From Himantopus leucocephalus (lineage: Eukaryota; Chordata; Aves; Charadriiformes; Recurvirostridae), in NCBI GenBank assembly GCA_003993805.1, contig RSEF01000004.1, positions 13,499,006 through 13,563,005 on the forward strand: DNA of 64,000 bases, read 5' to 3'. Positions 11,871 to 24,224 of the stretch are shown here, piece after piece. Position 1 is the stretch's first letter, and every line of letters begins with the position of its first letter. Below the pieces are notes generated by a model. The model was not told where the DNA came from, did not search any database, and worked only from the letters and a program-made list of their open reading frames with translations. The translations under genes were made by a program, and so were the position numbers.

Positions 11871-11999
11871 CCTCGATGAGGTTGTTGTTAGCCCCATCAA
11901 TCCTTTTTAAGGCCTCAATTTGCAGCAGAAAGGAGCAGGGAAGGGGGGGGGGACAGTCCGCATTTGTCAGGCAGTGCCATCTGTTCCCCTGGGTGACAG

Positions 12000-12046
12000 A
12001 CAGCTACGCCAGCCCCTGCATGCCGGAGCTTAGCGTTTCCACCCAG
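12000..12046 (+). other. Exon-like block, plus strand (low confidence)
   Basis: Forty-seven bases lie between an acceptor-like GGGTGACAG and a good donor CACCCAG|GTGAGG. One frame is open (SYASPCMPELSVSTQ). No homologue is recognised and such blocks arise by chance. Confidence 0.12.
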
Positions 12047-12544
12047 GTGAGGGCTGTCACAGTGCAGCACAGACCGTCCACCAAAGAGCGAGAACCGCAC
12101 CAGACATCTGGGGTACTAAACAAGACCAGAAGAAAAAGCTGACATTTGTTTCCTTAATTGCAATGCCTTCGGCTGCGACCAGAAGGCATCATAACATACG
12201 GTTACCGTAGGAATACCTGCTGTATCAATTTCAGCAGAGATGCTTTCAAACGAACAGGTTTAGGACATTAATTACCCAGAGCATTACTACCTATAGGTCT
12301 GAGCAAGTCCCCTTGTTTTCTCAGCTTCTGTTTCTAATCCCAAGGTCTTCATTAGTAAAACAGTCCACATCTTCAGCCAGAAGACTGGATTTGCTTTAAT
12401 GACGACTCTGGAAAGTGGCATTATAGCCACCCTGGCCATAGCACCCCACGCTCTTTCAGCCTCTTCCCCCATTGTCAGTACACTAACCCTGATTATCTTT
12501 CCTTAGCTCTTCTAGAACTTTCTGATATCCTTAAATTTCCTTAC

Positions 12545-12650
12545 CGTGAGCCATGCTTAGGGGCTTGGAAGGAGGATGGTGGCAGCAGAGGTGTTGAGCT
12601 TCACCCTGTGCCCTCCAAAGTTCATCCTGGATGCAGCATAGAAATCGCAC
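12545..12650 (-). other. Exon-like block, minus strand
   Basis: On the minus strand a TGTGGTTTTGCAG acceptor is followed by 106 bases and the donor CACG|GTAAGGA. One frame is fully open (from VRFLCCIQDE to KPLSMAH). A second frame is open to a TAA stop near the end and carries SRMNFGGHRVKLNTSAA. I recognise neither. It could be an exon of an unidentified minus-strand transcript or a pseudo-exon. Confidence 0.2.
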
Positions 12651-13599
12651 CTGCAAAACCACAGTCTGGATTTTCACCTACAAACTCAGTTGTTTTTTCC
12701 CTTTTCTGTCTCTGGAAAGTTACAGCTTTTGAACTCTGGATTTTATGTCCACATGACATTTTGAATGAATGAGTGGTGCGTGTTTAAGATCAGGTTTTAT
12801 AGAGACAAGGTCATATAAGCCTGTCAGCTGGAACCAAGCTACATTTGTAGCTCCACACAGAGCAAACTGTGCCCCAATCTGGTCTGCATTACTGCATATT
12901 GCACTGCTGTTAATGGTCTGCTGGAGCAATCATAGAAAGGAAGAGAGTGAGGGATGATACTGGTACATATCTTATGCTATGGACAACAGTTATCTCCTGC
13001 GGCTAGTTGTGTTGAGGATGGCCACTGTTGAAGCCCAGTGTGCAGGCAACATCAGAGAAAATAGCTTCAAAGTTAGTAGCTTGACTTAACCATGACACTA
13101 CTGCTCCCGCAGCATGTCCAAAAGGGGCAATGAGAGACCAAACCCCTGGCACTAGCGCAGCTTGGAAGAGGACATCTCCATCCTCAGCCAAAGAGCTGGT
13201 CAATGCTATGCTCTTCTTTAGATTTCCCCTGTGTCTGTGCCAGCGTTGCTTCATGTGTCTGTGCCTCAGCTGCCAGCTATAATTTGGAAATGACCATGCC
13301 AGTTCTATCCTTCCAGTGTGAGACTTCTTATACCATGAAACATGTCTTACGATTAGCTTTTACACATTCTCATCAGAGGTCTTGGTATGCTGCTTTACTA
13401 GCAGCACAGTGCATGACTTGGCACGCTCGCCAGCTCACCGGCTGAATGTGAACATGAGTCTTCAGAAATGATTTTGGCTTTAGCGATGGCTTGGCTGGTG
13501 CTGAGCACACCAAGTATAGCCAACAACAGCTGGACTCCATGGGGAGTGGAGAGAAAAGAAAACAACCACACACACATGCAAAAACCATCAGTCAGGCTC
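12651..13599. other. Unassigned sequence
   Basis: No gene, repeat family or RNA gene seen. The longest open frames are about 80 codons with no known motif. An acceptor-like TGCTCTTCTTTAG at about 13,220 has no partner donor. Confidence 0.5.
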
Positions 13600-13980
13600 C
13601 TTTTAAATAATTAATGCAGTGCACAGTGAAAGGCTTTTCAGCTCTCAAATCTTCACAGGATTATATAAACCTTAACTCATCCCAGCTACCGAGGACCCGT
13701 GTTTGTTTGCGGGCATTAATAGCTGCTGCGGTGTTGTAATTAGAGCAGAGAATGAGGAGTCCCATGGGGAAATGGAGGAAACCCCACATTGATCAAGTCA
13801 TTTAAACATTCAGGGAGATAAAACACTGCAGAGGAGTCCTGGAGGGAGCAGCTCGGGGGAGGGAGGGGTTACAGCCACCGCAAAAGTTGTTTCTGCCTCT
13901 CTTGAGTCTATACAATGAATTATGGTTATTAATTATTTAGGATGCTACAACAATAATTAGTGCAATAATCATCTCAGCCA
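13600..13980. promoter_or_regulatory. Strong candidate developmental enhancer (AT-rich island)
   Basis: The block holds GGGCATTAATAGC, GTAATTAGAGC, ATTGATCAAGTC, GGTTATTAATTATTTAG and CAATAATTAGTGCAATAATC. That is at least five TAAT/ATTA cores plus a GATC/LEF-like word. It is unique, low in CpG, and stands out from the GC-rich sequence that follows at about 14,000. Density of homeodomain cores is the highest I noticed in this part of the window. Confidence 0.35.
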
Positions 13981-15049
13981 CTGAAATAGCCCCTTCCAGC
14001 CCCTGAAGATCTTACAGGACCTCACAGATTCCCATGCAGTCTCTTGCCTCGCTGCCTGTGGTTTTAGACTCCCCCGCTGCGCCCTTGGGAAAGCGAAGGC
14101 TGGAGGCCCTAGCAGGGAGAAAGGACCACCCCAGCCAGGGCCCCACCACCCTCCAGGTACATGAACAAGGGGCTGGGGTGGAGGGAGATGGGAGCTGCTC
14201 CCACATGGAAGGGTAGCAGAGAGCATGTGTTTTGGATGCTGCGGCTTTCCTAGGAAGGCTCACTGGGTGCCAGCCTGAAGTGGGGAAGGACTCCGAGGGC
14301 CTGCTAAATGAAAGCTTCTCTGGGGGCAATGGGAAGCTATAGCGTGGTCCTGCTGGCCTTGTTCCTCAGCCCCTGTCCAAGAAGAACTTACACGTTACCC
14401 CAGATTGATCCCCAGAGAATGGTTTTCCCCAAATCCATTACCCATTTTTGTGCTGGTGACTCCCATGGCCTGTCCCAGGGGTGCTCACATTTGCAGCATG
14501 CTGCTGTGATTTCTCTCTCTGTTCTCCCTGGCCATGGGCATCATGAGCCAAGAGACACCTGAGGATTGAGGACATTGCACTGATGCCAGAGGTTTTGCTT
14601 CATCTCAGGGCCTTGTAAGCAACAGCATTCCTCAGTGAGCAGCCAACAGCCAGAGGTCACTTCCCATCCCATGGCCTCCCATCTTCATCTACCCATCAGG
14701 TGACCCCAGAGTACAGGAATGCCCCAACTCCCCTCCAGCCCCTGCCCTTCCCATCACATCAAGTGGCACCTCATGCATAAGAATTTAGCTCAACCAAGTA
14801 TTAACGTATTTTACAATGCCCACACCCTGAAGAAACACCAGCAGATCCAACACCATCAAAGAAATAACTCTGAAAACCAAGAACCCTCCTTCTCCACATC
14901 CAGCATCTTCTTCCTCCCCCAGGCAAGTCCCGACTGCTGCTCACAGCATCTGCAGTCCTCCGGTGCGACCCAGCAGGCCACATCACCCAGCCTCCTGGGG
15001 GCTTGCGTAATGGGGAAGTGTCAGAGATCAGAGACAAGAGAGCAGCGAC
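13981..15049. other. Unassigned GC-rich sequence
   Basis: GC-rich unique DNA with chance open frames on both strands (up to about 119 codons) and no recognised domain. An acceptor-like GCATCTTCTTCCTCCCCCAG ends at about 14,922 with no convincing donor after it. Confidence 0.45.
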
Positions 15050-15360
15050 TGCAATATAAAAGCAAACTGAATAATTAAAGAGAGGAGCTGTTCCTCGCAG
15101 AGAACAAAATGAGAGAGTTGTGTGATTTGAGCAGAAGTGACCTTTACACTTCATTACAAGGAGGTGGTGTCCTTATAGGGTTATTAATATTTCCAGCTGA
15201 ATTAGCTTGGGTTAAAAATGGCTCAAAGGAATGAAGAGAGAGAGGGACTGTGTGCACAAAAATATATCATTCTGTCATTTTCTCCTCCTCTCTTCTTTTT
15301 ACCTTTTTTGTAATTTGTTGACATTGAACAAGGCTTCATTAGAAAAAGTGAGAGTCACAG
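15050..15360. promoter_or_regulatory. Candidate conserved noncoding element
   Basis: A unique AT-rich stretch with GAATAATTAAAGAG, CTTATAGGGTTATTAATATTTCC, GAATTAGCTTGGG and TTTGTAATTTGTTGAC. It lacks repeat features and open frames, which fits regulatory rather than coding DNA. Confidence 0.25.
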
Positions 15361-17044
15361 GATGACCTGTCCGGACATCTTCCCTCCCCACTGGCTGTCC
15401 TTCAGCAAGAAACCTGTGTGATGCCTCTGTGGCCATTTCCCCGTGTGCTCATCTTGGGCATAGATCGTGTCTTCATTCACCAAGCTGCAAACACGTCATG
15501 GGACTGAGGTCCCATGAGGTTTTGAGCCAGTGGTGGAGCTCAGTGCTGCTGCTATTGGGTCCACGTGGAGTCACTAGGATCTCCTAGGGCATCACAGGTC
15601 TCACACGTGCTCTCATGGTTGCTGTTCACCTCCCTCTGGGACAACCGATTCCCCTTCCTGCTGCCCACAAAACATCTTCCCACTTTTATGAGTGGGGAAA
15701 TGGACAAATCTGCTCAGCAAGCTTTATCCCATCAAACCGTGGGGGCATTTACATGCTGACACAAGGGACAGACCATCCTCCCTCCCAAATGGAGACAAAG
15801 CCAACGCCTTCACTAAGATTATTTTAGCAGAGGACAGCCCATAAAAATGCCACAGAGAGCCGAGCTACTCTGCTGCTGTAGCTGACAGAAGTTCATGCAC
15901 ACACAAACACTTTTTTCCCCCAACTTGCACACAGAAAAGGACCTTTACTTCAGCATGTCCCAGCAGACACGGGCCCACACAGCCTTACAAAAGCATGACT
16001 GTCAATAATGTCCCAAACCACTGGGTGAATTAGATGAGCAGAGCTGAACTCGGCAACCTGAATCTAAATCCGAGCTGCAATCTTGCTGCGCAGAGCCTCG
16101 AGGTGTACACAGTTGTGCTTTTTGCTCCGATCACTCAGTCTCATATTAGTCCCATCACTGACTTTGCAGATGCAAAGCCACTGCTCCCTTGATAACGCAT
16201 CCAGATACCTGGTTGCTTCTCCACAGGCGTGACCTAAACATTTTCTTTTAGTGCCTCTCTCTGCCCAGCAATAACAGCCATCGGGAAAACCTACCCTAGC
16301 AAACAGAAGAAGAAAGAAACATGAAAGCGGGTGCACATCAATAAGGAATGAGGGTGCTGTGGTGGAGCATGCAATCAGCCTCATGGGCTGCGTCATTACC
16401 ACAGCGGTTACTTCCACACCATCCTCCCCAGAGACACAGCAGATCGCCTTCCCCTTGTGGAGGGGGCTCTTGTAAATTTAATGCAAAAATCCAAATCAAA
16501 AAGAGAGTTTAGGCTTTTGAAGCGATCATGAAACGGGGACAGTGGCAGCTGCTGCTCCTCCAGTGGTTGCTGAATCACAGCCCCTCACTTATTTATAGGC
16601 CTCCCCAGGGTGCTCACAGCCGAGCCGATGACAAATGCCAATGAACATCTACTCTCACCCCCACAAGGTGTTGTTATCCTGGTTGTAAGGGAGACGCAGA
16701 GCGACTAAATAACACATCGTCCGCTGCACCAGACGCACGTAGCAGAGGCAGGCAGAGGATCCAAGACACTTCACCAACCAGCCAGTGCCTCTGGCGTCGT
16801 CTGAGCTTTGTTCCCGGCAAATGCACAGGTTCCAGTCTCTCACCCAACAAGATGTAGCTGGTGGCCATTACTAAGCCCCACAGTTTTTGATGCTATCTTC
16901 ACTCTTACAAAGGGCAATGCTCTTATGACGACAGAAAAGAGGACACTGACACACAGAGCGAGTGGAGGACTTCCCCAAGTTCTGAACCGAGCAGGGAAAC
17001 ACCCCAGGGATGGAGGCCAAGATGCTCATACTCCAGAGGGAGAA
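15361..17044. other. Unassigned sequence
   Basis: No gene or repeat family identified. The minus-strand open frame at 16,064-16,417 (117 codons) has no domain that I recognise. Confidence 0.45.
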
Positions 17045-17653
17045 CATCCTGGTTTGAGTGACACAGGACTAATTTCTCTTCTAATACTTGGGAAAACTGC
17101 ACTCTAGTGTCTGAATTTGTGAGAATATTTACTTTATAGCCAGTTATGGTGTGCGAGTTTCAAGGTCTCGGTGTTTTTCAAGCTCGTCAGGTGCAGGGAC
17201 AAGGAGGAGCAAGACCTGGGCACTTGACCTAAGCTGGCCAACAGGATTATTTCATACCATGAACGTCACATTCAATATAAATTGAAAAGTTTGCTGTGAA
17301 GTGCTCTCTCTCCCTTAATGGCTGTGATTCAGAGAACTTCTTGCCCCGGTGCCAGACCCCTGAGGCCTTTCTTCCCTCCCAAAGCTGTTGCGCTTTCAGT
17401 GTCCAACATTTACTGTCCACTGCTGGGAGTGCACAGCTTCCTACTGATATAATTGGCTGAGTATAATCCTTGTATGTTTTATATTGGTACCAGGATCAAT
17501 ATTGGTCCTTCAGTGCTATTAATGTTAATTATCTAGTCTTATTCTATTAAATCTGTTTATATTTCAACCCCCATGCTTTCTTGTTTTTTTCCCAATTCCT
17601 ACTCCCGGGTGGGGAGGGGTCATCGGCTGATAGAATAACTGTCTAAACCACAA
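17045..17653 (+). mobile_element. Solo LTR of an ERVL-like endogenous retrovirus, plus orientation
   Basis: The block opens CATCCTGGTTTGAGTGACAC (a decayed TGTCCTGGTTTGAG start). It carries a promoter-like TATAAATT at 17,276-17,283 and an ATTAAA poly(A) signal at 17,546-17,551, and ends GTCTAAACCACAA. Start and end words resemble those of the LTR at 8038-8747, read in the opposite direction, so the two are probably related ERVL-type families. No internal retroviral genes flank it. Clear target-site duplications are not visible and the termini are eroded. Confidence 0.75.
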
Positions 17654-20600
17654 TAAACTGTTGTGGGTTTTCTCAAACCATAGCAGAGAAGCAGGAGAAG
17701 ATATTGAGACCCAAAGAACTACCCAGGTTTTCCCCTTTTTGCCGGAGACTGTTGCACATGGGCCAGGCAGTGAACAGTTCTGAGGCCAAGAGTGGAGAAA
17801 ATTCAGAGTTACTCTGGCTTTGGTGCCAGAAGAAGGTATGAACGTGAAGGCAGGGAAAGGGAGAGGCTGAACCTTCCCCAGGTTGCATCAGAGAGGCAGG
17901 AGTACCTTCCAGGGATGGTGAAGGTGAGCTGTACTACCTTTCTGTCCATAAGAGCATCCCTCCCAGGTGATCTCCGTCCGGGCTGCGCTCCAGAAGGAAG
18001 AGGCCATTCCCCCCCCAACCCCGTAGTGCCAGGGAGCTCTCTCTGGGTGCATCCACAAACTCTGATGCTGTACAGCTGGCAAAAGTAGGAGTCAGCTGGG
18101 AGGATCACCATTATCAGCGATGATTCACAGGCCACAGAGATCACAGCTTGCCTCGTAGATGTCACTGGGACGTGGCAGTCAAGGAAAAACATCTTATTTA
18201 TAAACTGGGATGAATTACAATTGCTGAGGTGTAGCCCACACGGGAGCTGCTGCCTGCTTTGCAGAGCAGAATGACTCTTTAAACAAGACTACACGGTACT
18301 GCAGGACCCCTCCACAGGGCTCGCTAGCTTGGAAAGGGCCACCCGGGCAGGGTGTGCAGAGCCCTGCCTCTCACTCACAGACAGACCAGGGCTGGTCCTC
18401 TCTTTAGCAGGCTTCCTGGTGTTGGCTGACACTGTGCTGCTGTAGCTGGCTTTTTATTCAAGTCATCGCTCATATCTTAAGTCCGAAGTGGCTGTTTGGA
18501 CTAGGCGTTTTTTCTGTGAAAACTTTCCCATGGGCTGAAAAAGCAATGGGTTTTATAGGGAACCCCTATGGACTTATTCCAGTGCAATTCCAGACGGACC
18601 TGGGAAGCCAGTGAGCTGCTCTGTGAGGGAAGCTTGGATCCCCGTGGAGTTGTCTCTGGGATGAAAATCTTTGAGGTCTGATTTAGGGTTTAGCTCACAG
18701 TGAGGCCAACAAGACTGCTGATAAAGTCTCTCCCCTGACTCTTCAGTTTCATGACATTTATAAGTATACAGTTCCAGACTGAGGTGGAATCAGCTGATGG
18801 CATAAAATGTTATTGAAGCAGGAGCTGGAGTCAGATAGGCAGAAAGGTCCACTACATTTTGTTTGCTTTGTTTCAACTTTCTTTAAACAAACCCATGGCT
18901 GATCTGAAAGGACTAGAGGCAGCAGCAGTCCCACACACCTGGCTGAGATCCACTGGGGAATGCGACTGTGGAGCAGCAGAGAGAAAAAAAGAGGGAAGGG
19001 TTAGGAAGAGGAGACATGAGGTGTAGAAGACCTCTTGCTCATCTCAACAAACAAGCGCCACTTTAACTCTGCTAACACAGAAAACAGTAACAGCAGTAGC
19101 TCATCATCTGAAGACTGTGACATGAAATTTATCTTTTTTCCTTGCTTTCATAGCAATTTTGCACTATGTTTGATAGCTGATGTGCATATCCAAATTCATA
19201 CAGCCCTACCATCCTTCTCTCTCTGCCTACTCGCACTCACCCACGCTCCTTCCGCGTGTGACTCAGGATGAAAAGGGATTTAGAAAGATGCAAGGAACGT
19301 TTACAAGCCACCCACCATTTCATCCTCAGCCTGGATGGCCACATTAGCACCTCAAATTTGCATTTAGATGCCATACTGGCCAGCATTTGGGATGAAACCC
19401 TGGGACGAATCCCTGGGACAGGCATTTCTTCTGTCCCCAGCGCAGACGGGCACAGAGCAAAGCCGCACAAGGCCTGCCTCAGTGATTACTGTTGGCTGGA
19501 CATTGCGAGGCTGGATTTGCTTTAAGACAAGGCAAGTTTCCCGACTTCTTGCTCGATGCCTTGTCCATAGGCTGCATGGCAATATCCACCCAGGGTGGTC
19601 ACTGCAGCAGACCCAGGAGAGCTCCTGAATATGGTCCCGTGATAAGGAGGTGCCTCGGTCACACGAGGCAATGCAGGAGGGTGGGAGACATACAGCGCTG
19701 CCACATTTGCAAGAGAGCCATAGCCCGCCCTGTTCAGGAGCACCAGTAGAATCGTGATTGTGTGGCTTTTTCTGGGCTGGCTGAGTGAGGTGTGAAGACT
19801 TGAGTCTGTGAAATCTCCAGCAAAATACCTGCAGCACGGAGCCACTGGTGCAGGTTCCACCCGCACAAAAGGAACAGCAAAAATTCCCCCAGCAGCAGCC
19901 ATCAGGGGCTGACAGGGGACAAGCTAACCAGATTTGTGTGACAAACTAAAGCCAGGCTCCCCCTCTAACGCGGCTGCTGAGCAGCCATTTAGGGGAACGC
20001 ATCACCACTCACATCATCCTGTTTCCATGGAGACCAGATTAACAGAGTGGCCGAGAGAAGCTGCACTCCTAATCTCTCCCAGAGAAAAGAGCTGGCTGAT
20101 ACAAGAGACTTTTAAACATCTTTAATCCAAACTCAGGGTTCTCCTTTCCATGTTCTCTCTAATCCTGCTAGAGGTTACCAGCCCATTTTAACCCCGAGCT
20201 CAGCACAATAGCACCAAGCAGTGCGGTTGCTCACAGCCTCTGCGGTCCCTTGCTAAAATAAAATCTGCCCTCTCTCTCTGCAAAAGTTTGGCTGTCTTAA
20301 AAATAACAAATACCCCAGCCCATCACGTGCATGTGGCCTGCAAAATGATGTCTGCATTGGCGCACTCAGCCTACTTTCTGGTGACGGAAGCAGGCACCGA
20401 GGACAGAGATGGAGACACCACCTCCATCAACAAAAAGATGCAGCTTCTACCTTCTGTATTGCATGAGACACCTTTTATTGACTTTCTTCCCCTGAGCTTT
20501 TGCCTTTCCTGTGTAGCACCCCAGGTCAGAGCAGATCCCACAAGAGCACCAGAGAGTTTGCCCAGTGGAACAGTACACTGCAGTTGCACTTACCTAAGGA

Positions 20601-21969
20601 CTTGATGATAATGACTTCCACAAAACTAAGTGTGACCACTATCACTGCAAGGAAGTTCCCTGCTATACCTATAGTCTCACCTGCTCTTCAGGTGTGTTGA
20701 TTTTCTGTCCATTCCATGAAGAAGGTGAAGAGAATAGTGCAGCGCGGCGGGAACATCCAGATAGCAGCTGGCAACCCACCTACACCCACCCTGACTGGAT
20801 CTCCACACTTTGTCTTGTCTGTGGGAGGCTTTGTGGGCCTCAGGCCAAGGCAAGATCTGGGGGACTGGAGTCCAAAGCAGCCTAGTGGTAAGAAGTCTAA
20901 ACCCCTGATAAGAGGTCGGTGTTGGACTAGCAAAGGCTCCTGGATCTGGGGTGTGGATCTCAGCTTACATGGGCCAGGAAATCCTCCTTCCCAAGCCCTA
21001 ACCTTCCCCAGGGGAACCTCCAGACCCCAAATTTAATTCTAGTTCAGGAGGTAAGAAGACAGTTACCATCTCTACTTCTAGAAGCCCTGCAAATTTAAGT
21101 ACCGCAGAATGAGGTCTGCTTCCCCTCCAGATTTTTTTGGCTTGGTCTGACCATTTCCTGATGGACAATTCATATCTCCAAATGCTTCAAGAGTTCTCCT
21201 CATCCTCCCTGCCCATCCAGGGCAGGCACCCACATTTTGAAATTGTCAGGCAGGGTCTTTGCCACCCAGCTTTTGTTGTTTGGTTTGCTTTTTTCCCCAA
21301 TGGGATTCATATTGATTAAGCCTCATCTGCTTCTCTAAAACTCCAGACAGGTGGGACACTGCGCACAGCCCTTTGTGCTTTCCATCGAGGGGTACACTGA
21401 GCGTCGCAGATGTCGCTCATACTCTGGCTGTGCTGAGTCAGAGCCATGGGGAACAGCTCTGGCTGCTGAGCTGAACAAGACATCGAAGGCTCTACTGCCT
21501 TCCTGTTGCTTTCAGAAGTTAAAAGGAATTTGACTACTTGCTATTTCTTGCCTTTACCCCAAAACCTTGTCAGGACGTTCTTGGCAAAGTTTGATAGTGC
21601 CAGGAAAATGAAGAAGGAGGGACTGTGACCAGGAAAATTCAGTTTAATCTCAATTTCATTGCTGCTCTCCTTGCCAGAGGGGTTGATGATGTTCTGCACA
21701 TCTGGAGGCATAGTTATGGGTTTGCACAGCCTTGCCCCAGAGGGTCAGAGCTTGTAAGTCAGCTGTACTACAAGGTCTCACTTGAGTCAGCCCTCTGGCC
21801 ATCCCCTGGGACCCTGCATGTGCTGAGGTTTCTCTTGGCAGTCAATATACATGCAAGCTTCCCAAAAGCAGAGCGCTAACACAGGCACAGCATGTCTCTG
21901 GAAAGGGCCAGGCCTCAGCACATCTGTGTCCTACAGCTGTGGGCAATGAAGGGTTTGTTTCCTCTCCAG
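17654..21969. other. Unassigned sequence
   Basis: Unique-looking DNA with short open frames on both strands. No family recognised. The minus-strand frame at 19,364-19,837 (157 codons) has no domain motif. A minus-strand hydrophobic frame near 20,594-20,687 with a good donor is discussed under rejected items. Confidence 0.45.
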
Positions 21970-22028
21970 GCTCTGAAAGCACATCTCTGAAGCACCAGAC
22001 TACTTCTGATCACCATCTCTGATTTCAG
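21970..22028 (+). other. Exon-like block with strong splice sites but no open frame
   Basis: GGGTTTGTTTCCTCTCCAG is followed by 59 bases and then ATTTCAG|GTAAGAGC. Both splice sites are close to consensus on the plus strand, but all three frames contain stops. If real, it is a noncoding exon (lncRNA or untranslated exon). Confidence 0.25.
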
Positions 22029-22720
22029 GTAAGAGCTCTGCTGCAGGACAGAGCTGGCAAGTGGGATAAGAGGGAGGAAACTTAACCACAGGGTATGTTG
22101 GGGCAGGATTTACTATATCTACTTCCATGGTCCTCCTTTGGCTGAAGGATCCCTGCAGCCTAGTTTATGGCTGTGCATGGTGGCTGGAGTTCGGTAGAAG
22201 TGAAAGCAAGGGGCAAGTTAAAGCAGAGTGCTACAAAGGCTGTGTTTANAAAGCTGCTCCTGAGGGTTTTTTTTGTGTTTTTTTTTTTTTTTTTTTTTTG
22301 GCTAGATGATAGACCCCTGGGCTCTCCCTCATATCCACAGCCACCCTGGGTCAGACAACCAAGACTATTTCATCTGAACATAGCCCCAAACTCCTCCTTC
22401 TCATGCCTGCAGCTGGTCTCTCTGAAAACATGATGCCCAGAACAGAAGATAAAACTGCAGAGTATTATTACCATTTGTGTGCAAACAGGTTGTACTCTCA
22501 CTACCGAGGCCATGTCTAGAGGCCCAGAGACCATACTCAAAGACTTCCAGGAAGGATGCTCTGCAGCCTGATAGTGTCTGCTGGGGCCGCACCGCCTTGC
22601 ATCTGCCCCTCAATCTGTCAGCCCGGGGCTGGCAGGGGAGCCCGGGTGAGATGACAGGGTAGGGAAGGAGCTGGCCCAAGCATGCCACGTAGGTAGAGGA
22701 GATGGCAACTGCCTTCCTAC
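22029..22720. other. Unassigned sequence with an ambiguous base and poly-T
   Basis: A single N at 22,249 lies just before a T-rich run at 22,267-22,299 (T8, GTG, T22), which looks like a sequencing weak point. No gene is seen. Confidence 0.6.
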
Positions 22721-22840
22721 CTGTAGCTTTCGGATGTCTCGGTTGTCCTCACAGAGCAGGAACAGCGCAGGCAGGACGGCGGATGCGTTTGAGGTGCTCG
22801 CGGTGGCAGGGCACCTCGGGAGTTTCCTCCCACGCGTGGG
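22721..22840 (-). other. Exon-like block, minus strand
   Basis: On the minus strand, GGCATCCAG is followed by 120 bases and a donor GCTACAG|GTAGGA. One frame is open throughout and ends ALFLLCEDNRDIRKLQ, which has coding character. Another frame is open for most of the block (WEETPEVPCHREHLKR) before a TGA. Two plausible frames weaken the case. No homologue is recognised. Confidence 0.2.
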
Positions 22841-24224
22841 CTGGATGCCGAGGGACAGTGAGTGAGGACCGGCTTTGCTGACTTGGCCTTGGCTGTCGGG
22901 CCTGATGTGTCTTCAGCAGGGTCTGTCACGCTCCGCCGCTGTGGCTTGTTTTTGCTGGCGGCCAAGAGCTCAGCAACGGACAGGCAACCAGAGGGAGGAA
23001 AGCGGGAGGAAGAGGGGGCAGACGAGATAAATAGGTAGTGTGAGGATAATAAAGGAGGACAGCTGGCCTAGAAAACTCAAAAGATAAATCGGCAAGAAAA
23101 AAAACTGAAGCTAATTCCAAAGTGCGAGGTTCCTGCTGAGCCCACAGGAGAGAGGCACCACGTAGCACCGGCTCCCGCTGCAGCTCCTTGATGCGGAGCG
23201 TACCAGTGGCCAACACCCAGCCACGGGTGGCAGCTGCCAGAGCCCTTCACGTCAGCGTGGCTTATAGCCAAGGAAAAGCAGGCGGCTCCGTGGCTTTCCC
23301 CACAAGCAGGGGACCTCCTCTGCAGGACAGGGGCAGCTGTTCTATCTGCAATGCACCATGCTTGCAGTGCAGACTCACCAACCCGGACCATACCGAGCCT
23401 CTGCATGCCTGCGGGACACAAACAGGGCTGAAGTGGACCAGCAGGGACTTGCGTAGGCCTCCGCACTCCAGTCCTTTCCTTACGTTGTTATTATCCCAGA
23501 CCCTCAACTCCACCAAAGGAGCTGGACAAGAGTCTTAGTATTGCCTTAGTGCAGTACTAAGCCCCACAGAGCTCTGGGGAGGCCAGAGGTGACAGCTTGC
23601 CACCCTCTAGGCTGGGCCAGCAGGTCTACATGGAGCACAGAAGCAATATACTGGTGGTCACTGAAGCAACTGAGGCTAAAGGAGTTTTTATCGTTCAGGT
23701 CCTCTGATTCACGACGGCACAAGAGGCAGGAGTGTCATAAGACTCTTCAGCAGCAAAGAAACCATGAAGTGCACCCTACTGACCTGAGGTCCATGGCCTG
23801 GACAGCGAGATGAACCTGTGTCTCTCAACTCAGCATTTTTCCTCTGCAAATGAGGCCAGAACATAAACACACAGCACCAGTGTTTCCACAGATGGCATCA
23901 GCAAGCTGAGTCGTTTCCCAAGGTCGCAACCAAAGATGGAGAGAAAGTCAGAACAGGAGGAAACATGAGACCAGGAAGCAGCCTGTGCTTTCCAGGTTGA
24001 CAGAAAAAGCTGGTGGGGAGAACGACTAACAAAGAAAAGAGAGCATAGCTTTAATTCCCTTCTATCCACCCTGTCCACAAGCCTCTCTCCCAGCATAGGA
24101 AAGGCAGCTCACACTTAATCTCCCCACAGATATTCACACCCCTCCCTTCAGTGCCTGCAGCCTGACTTGGAGAAGTGAAAACAGCCGCTACAAAGTCAAA
24201 GCTAAGTGGCAGCTTCCCATTTAA
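22841..24224. other. Unassigned GC-rich sequence
   Basis: Some CpG-containing words occur but no clear island. Open frames up to 129 codons lack domains. Nothing else identified. Confidence 0.4.

Noticed and set aside
20594..20687. Minus-strand hydrophobic frame (GNFLAVIVVTLSFVEVIII) before a TAG|GTAAGT donor, resembling a membrane segment
   Set aside because: No acceptable splice acceptor opens this frame, and a stop lies just upstream; hydrophobic runs arise by chance in T-rich strands.
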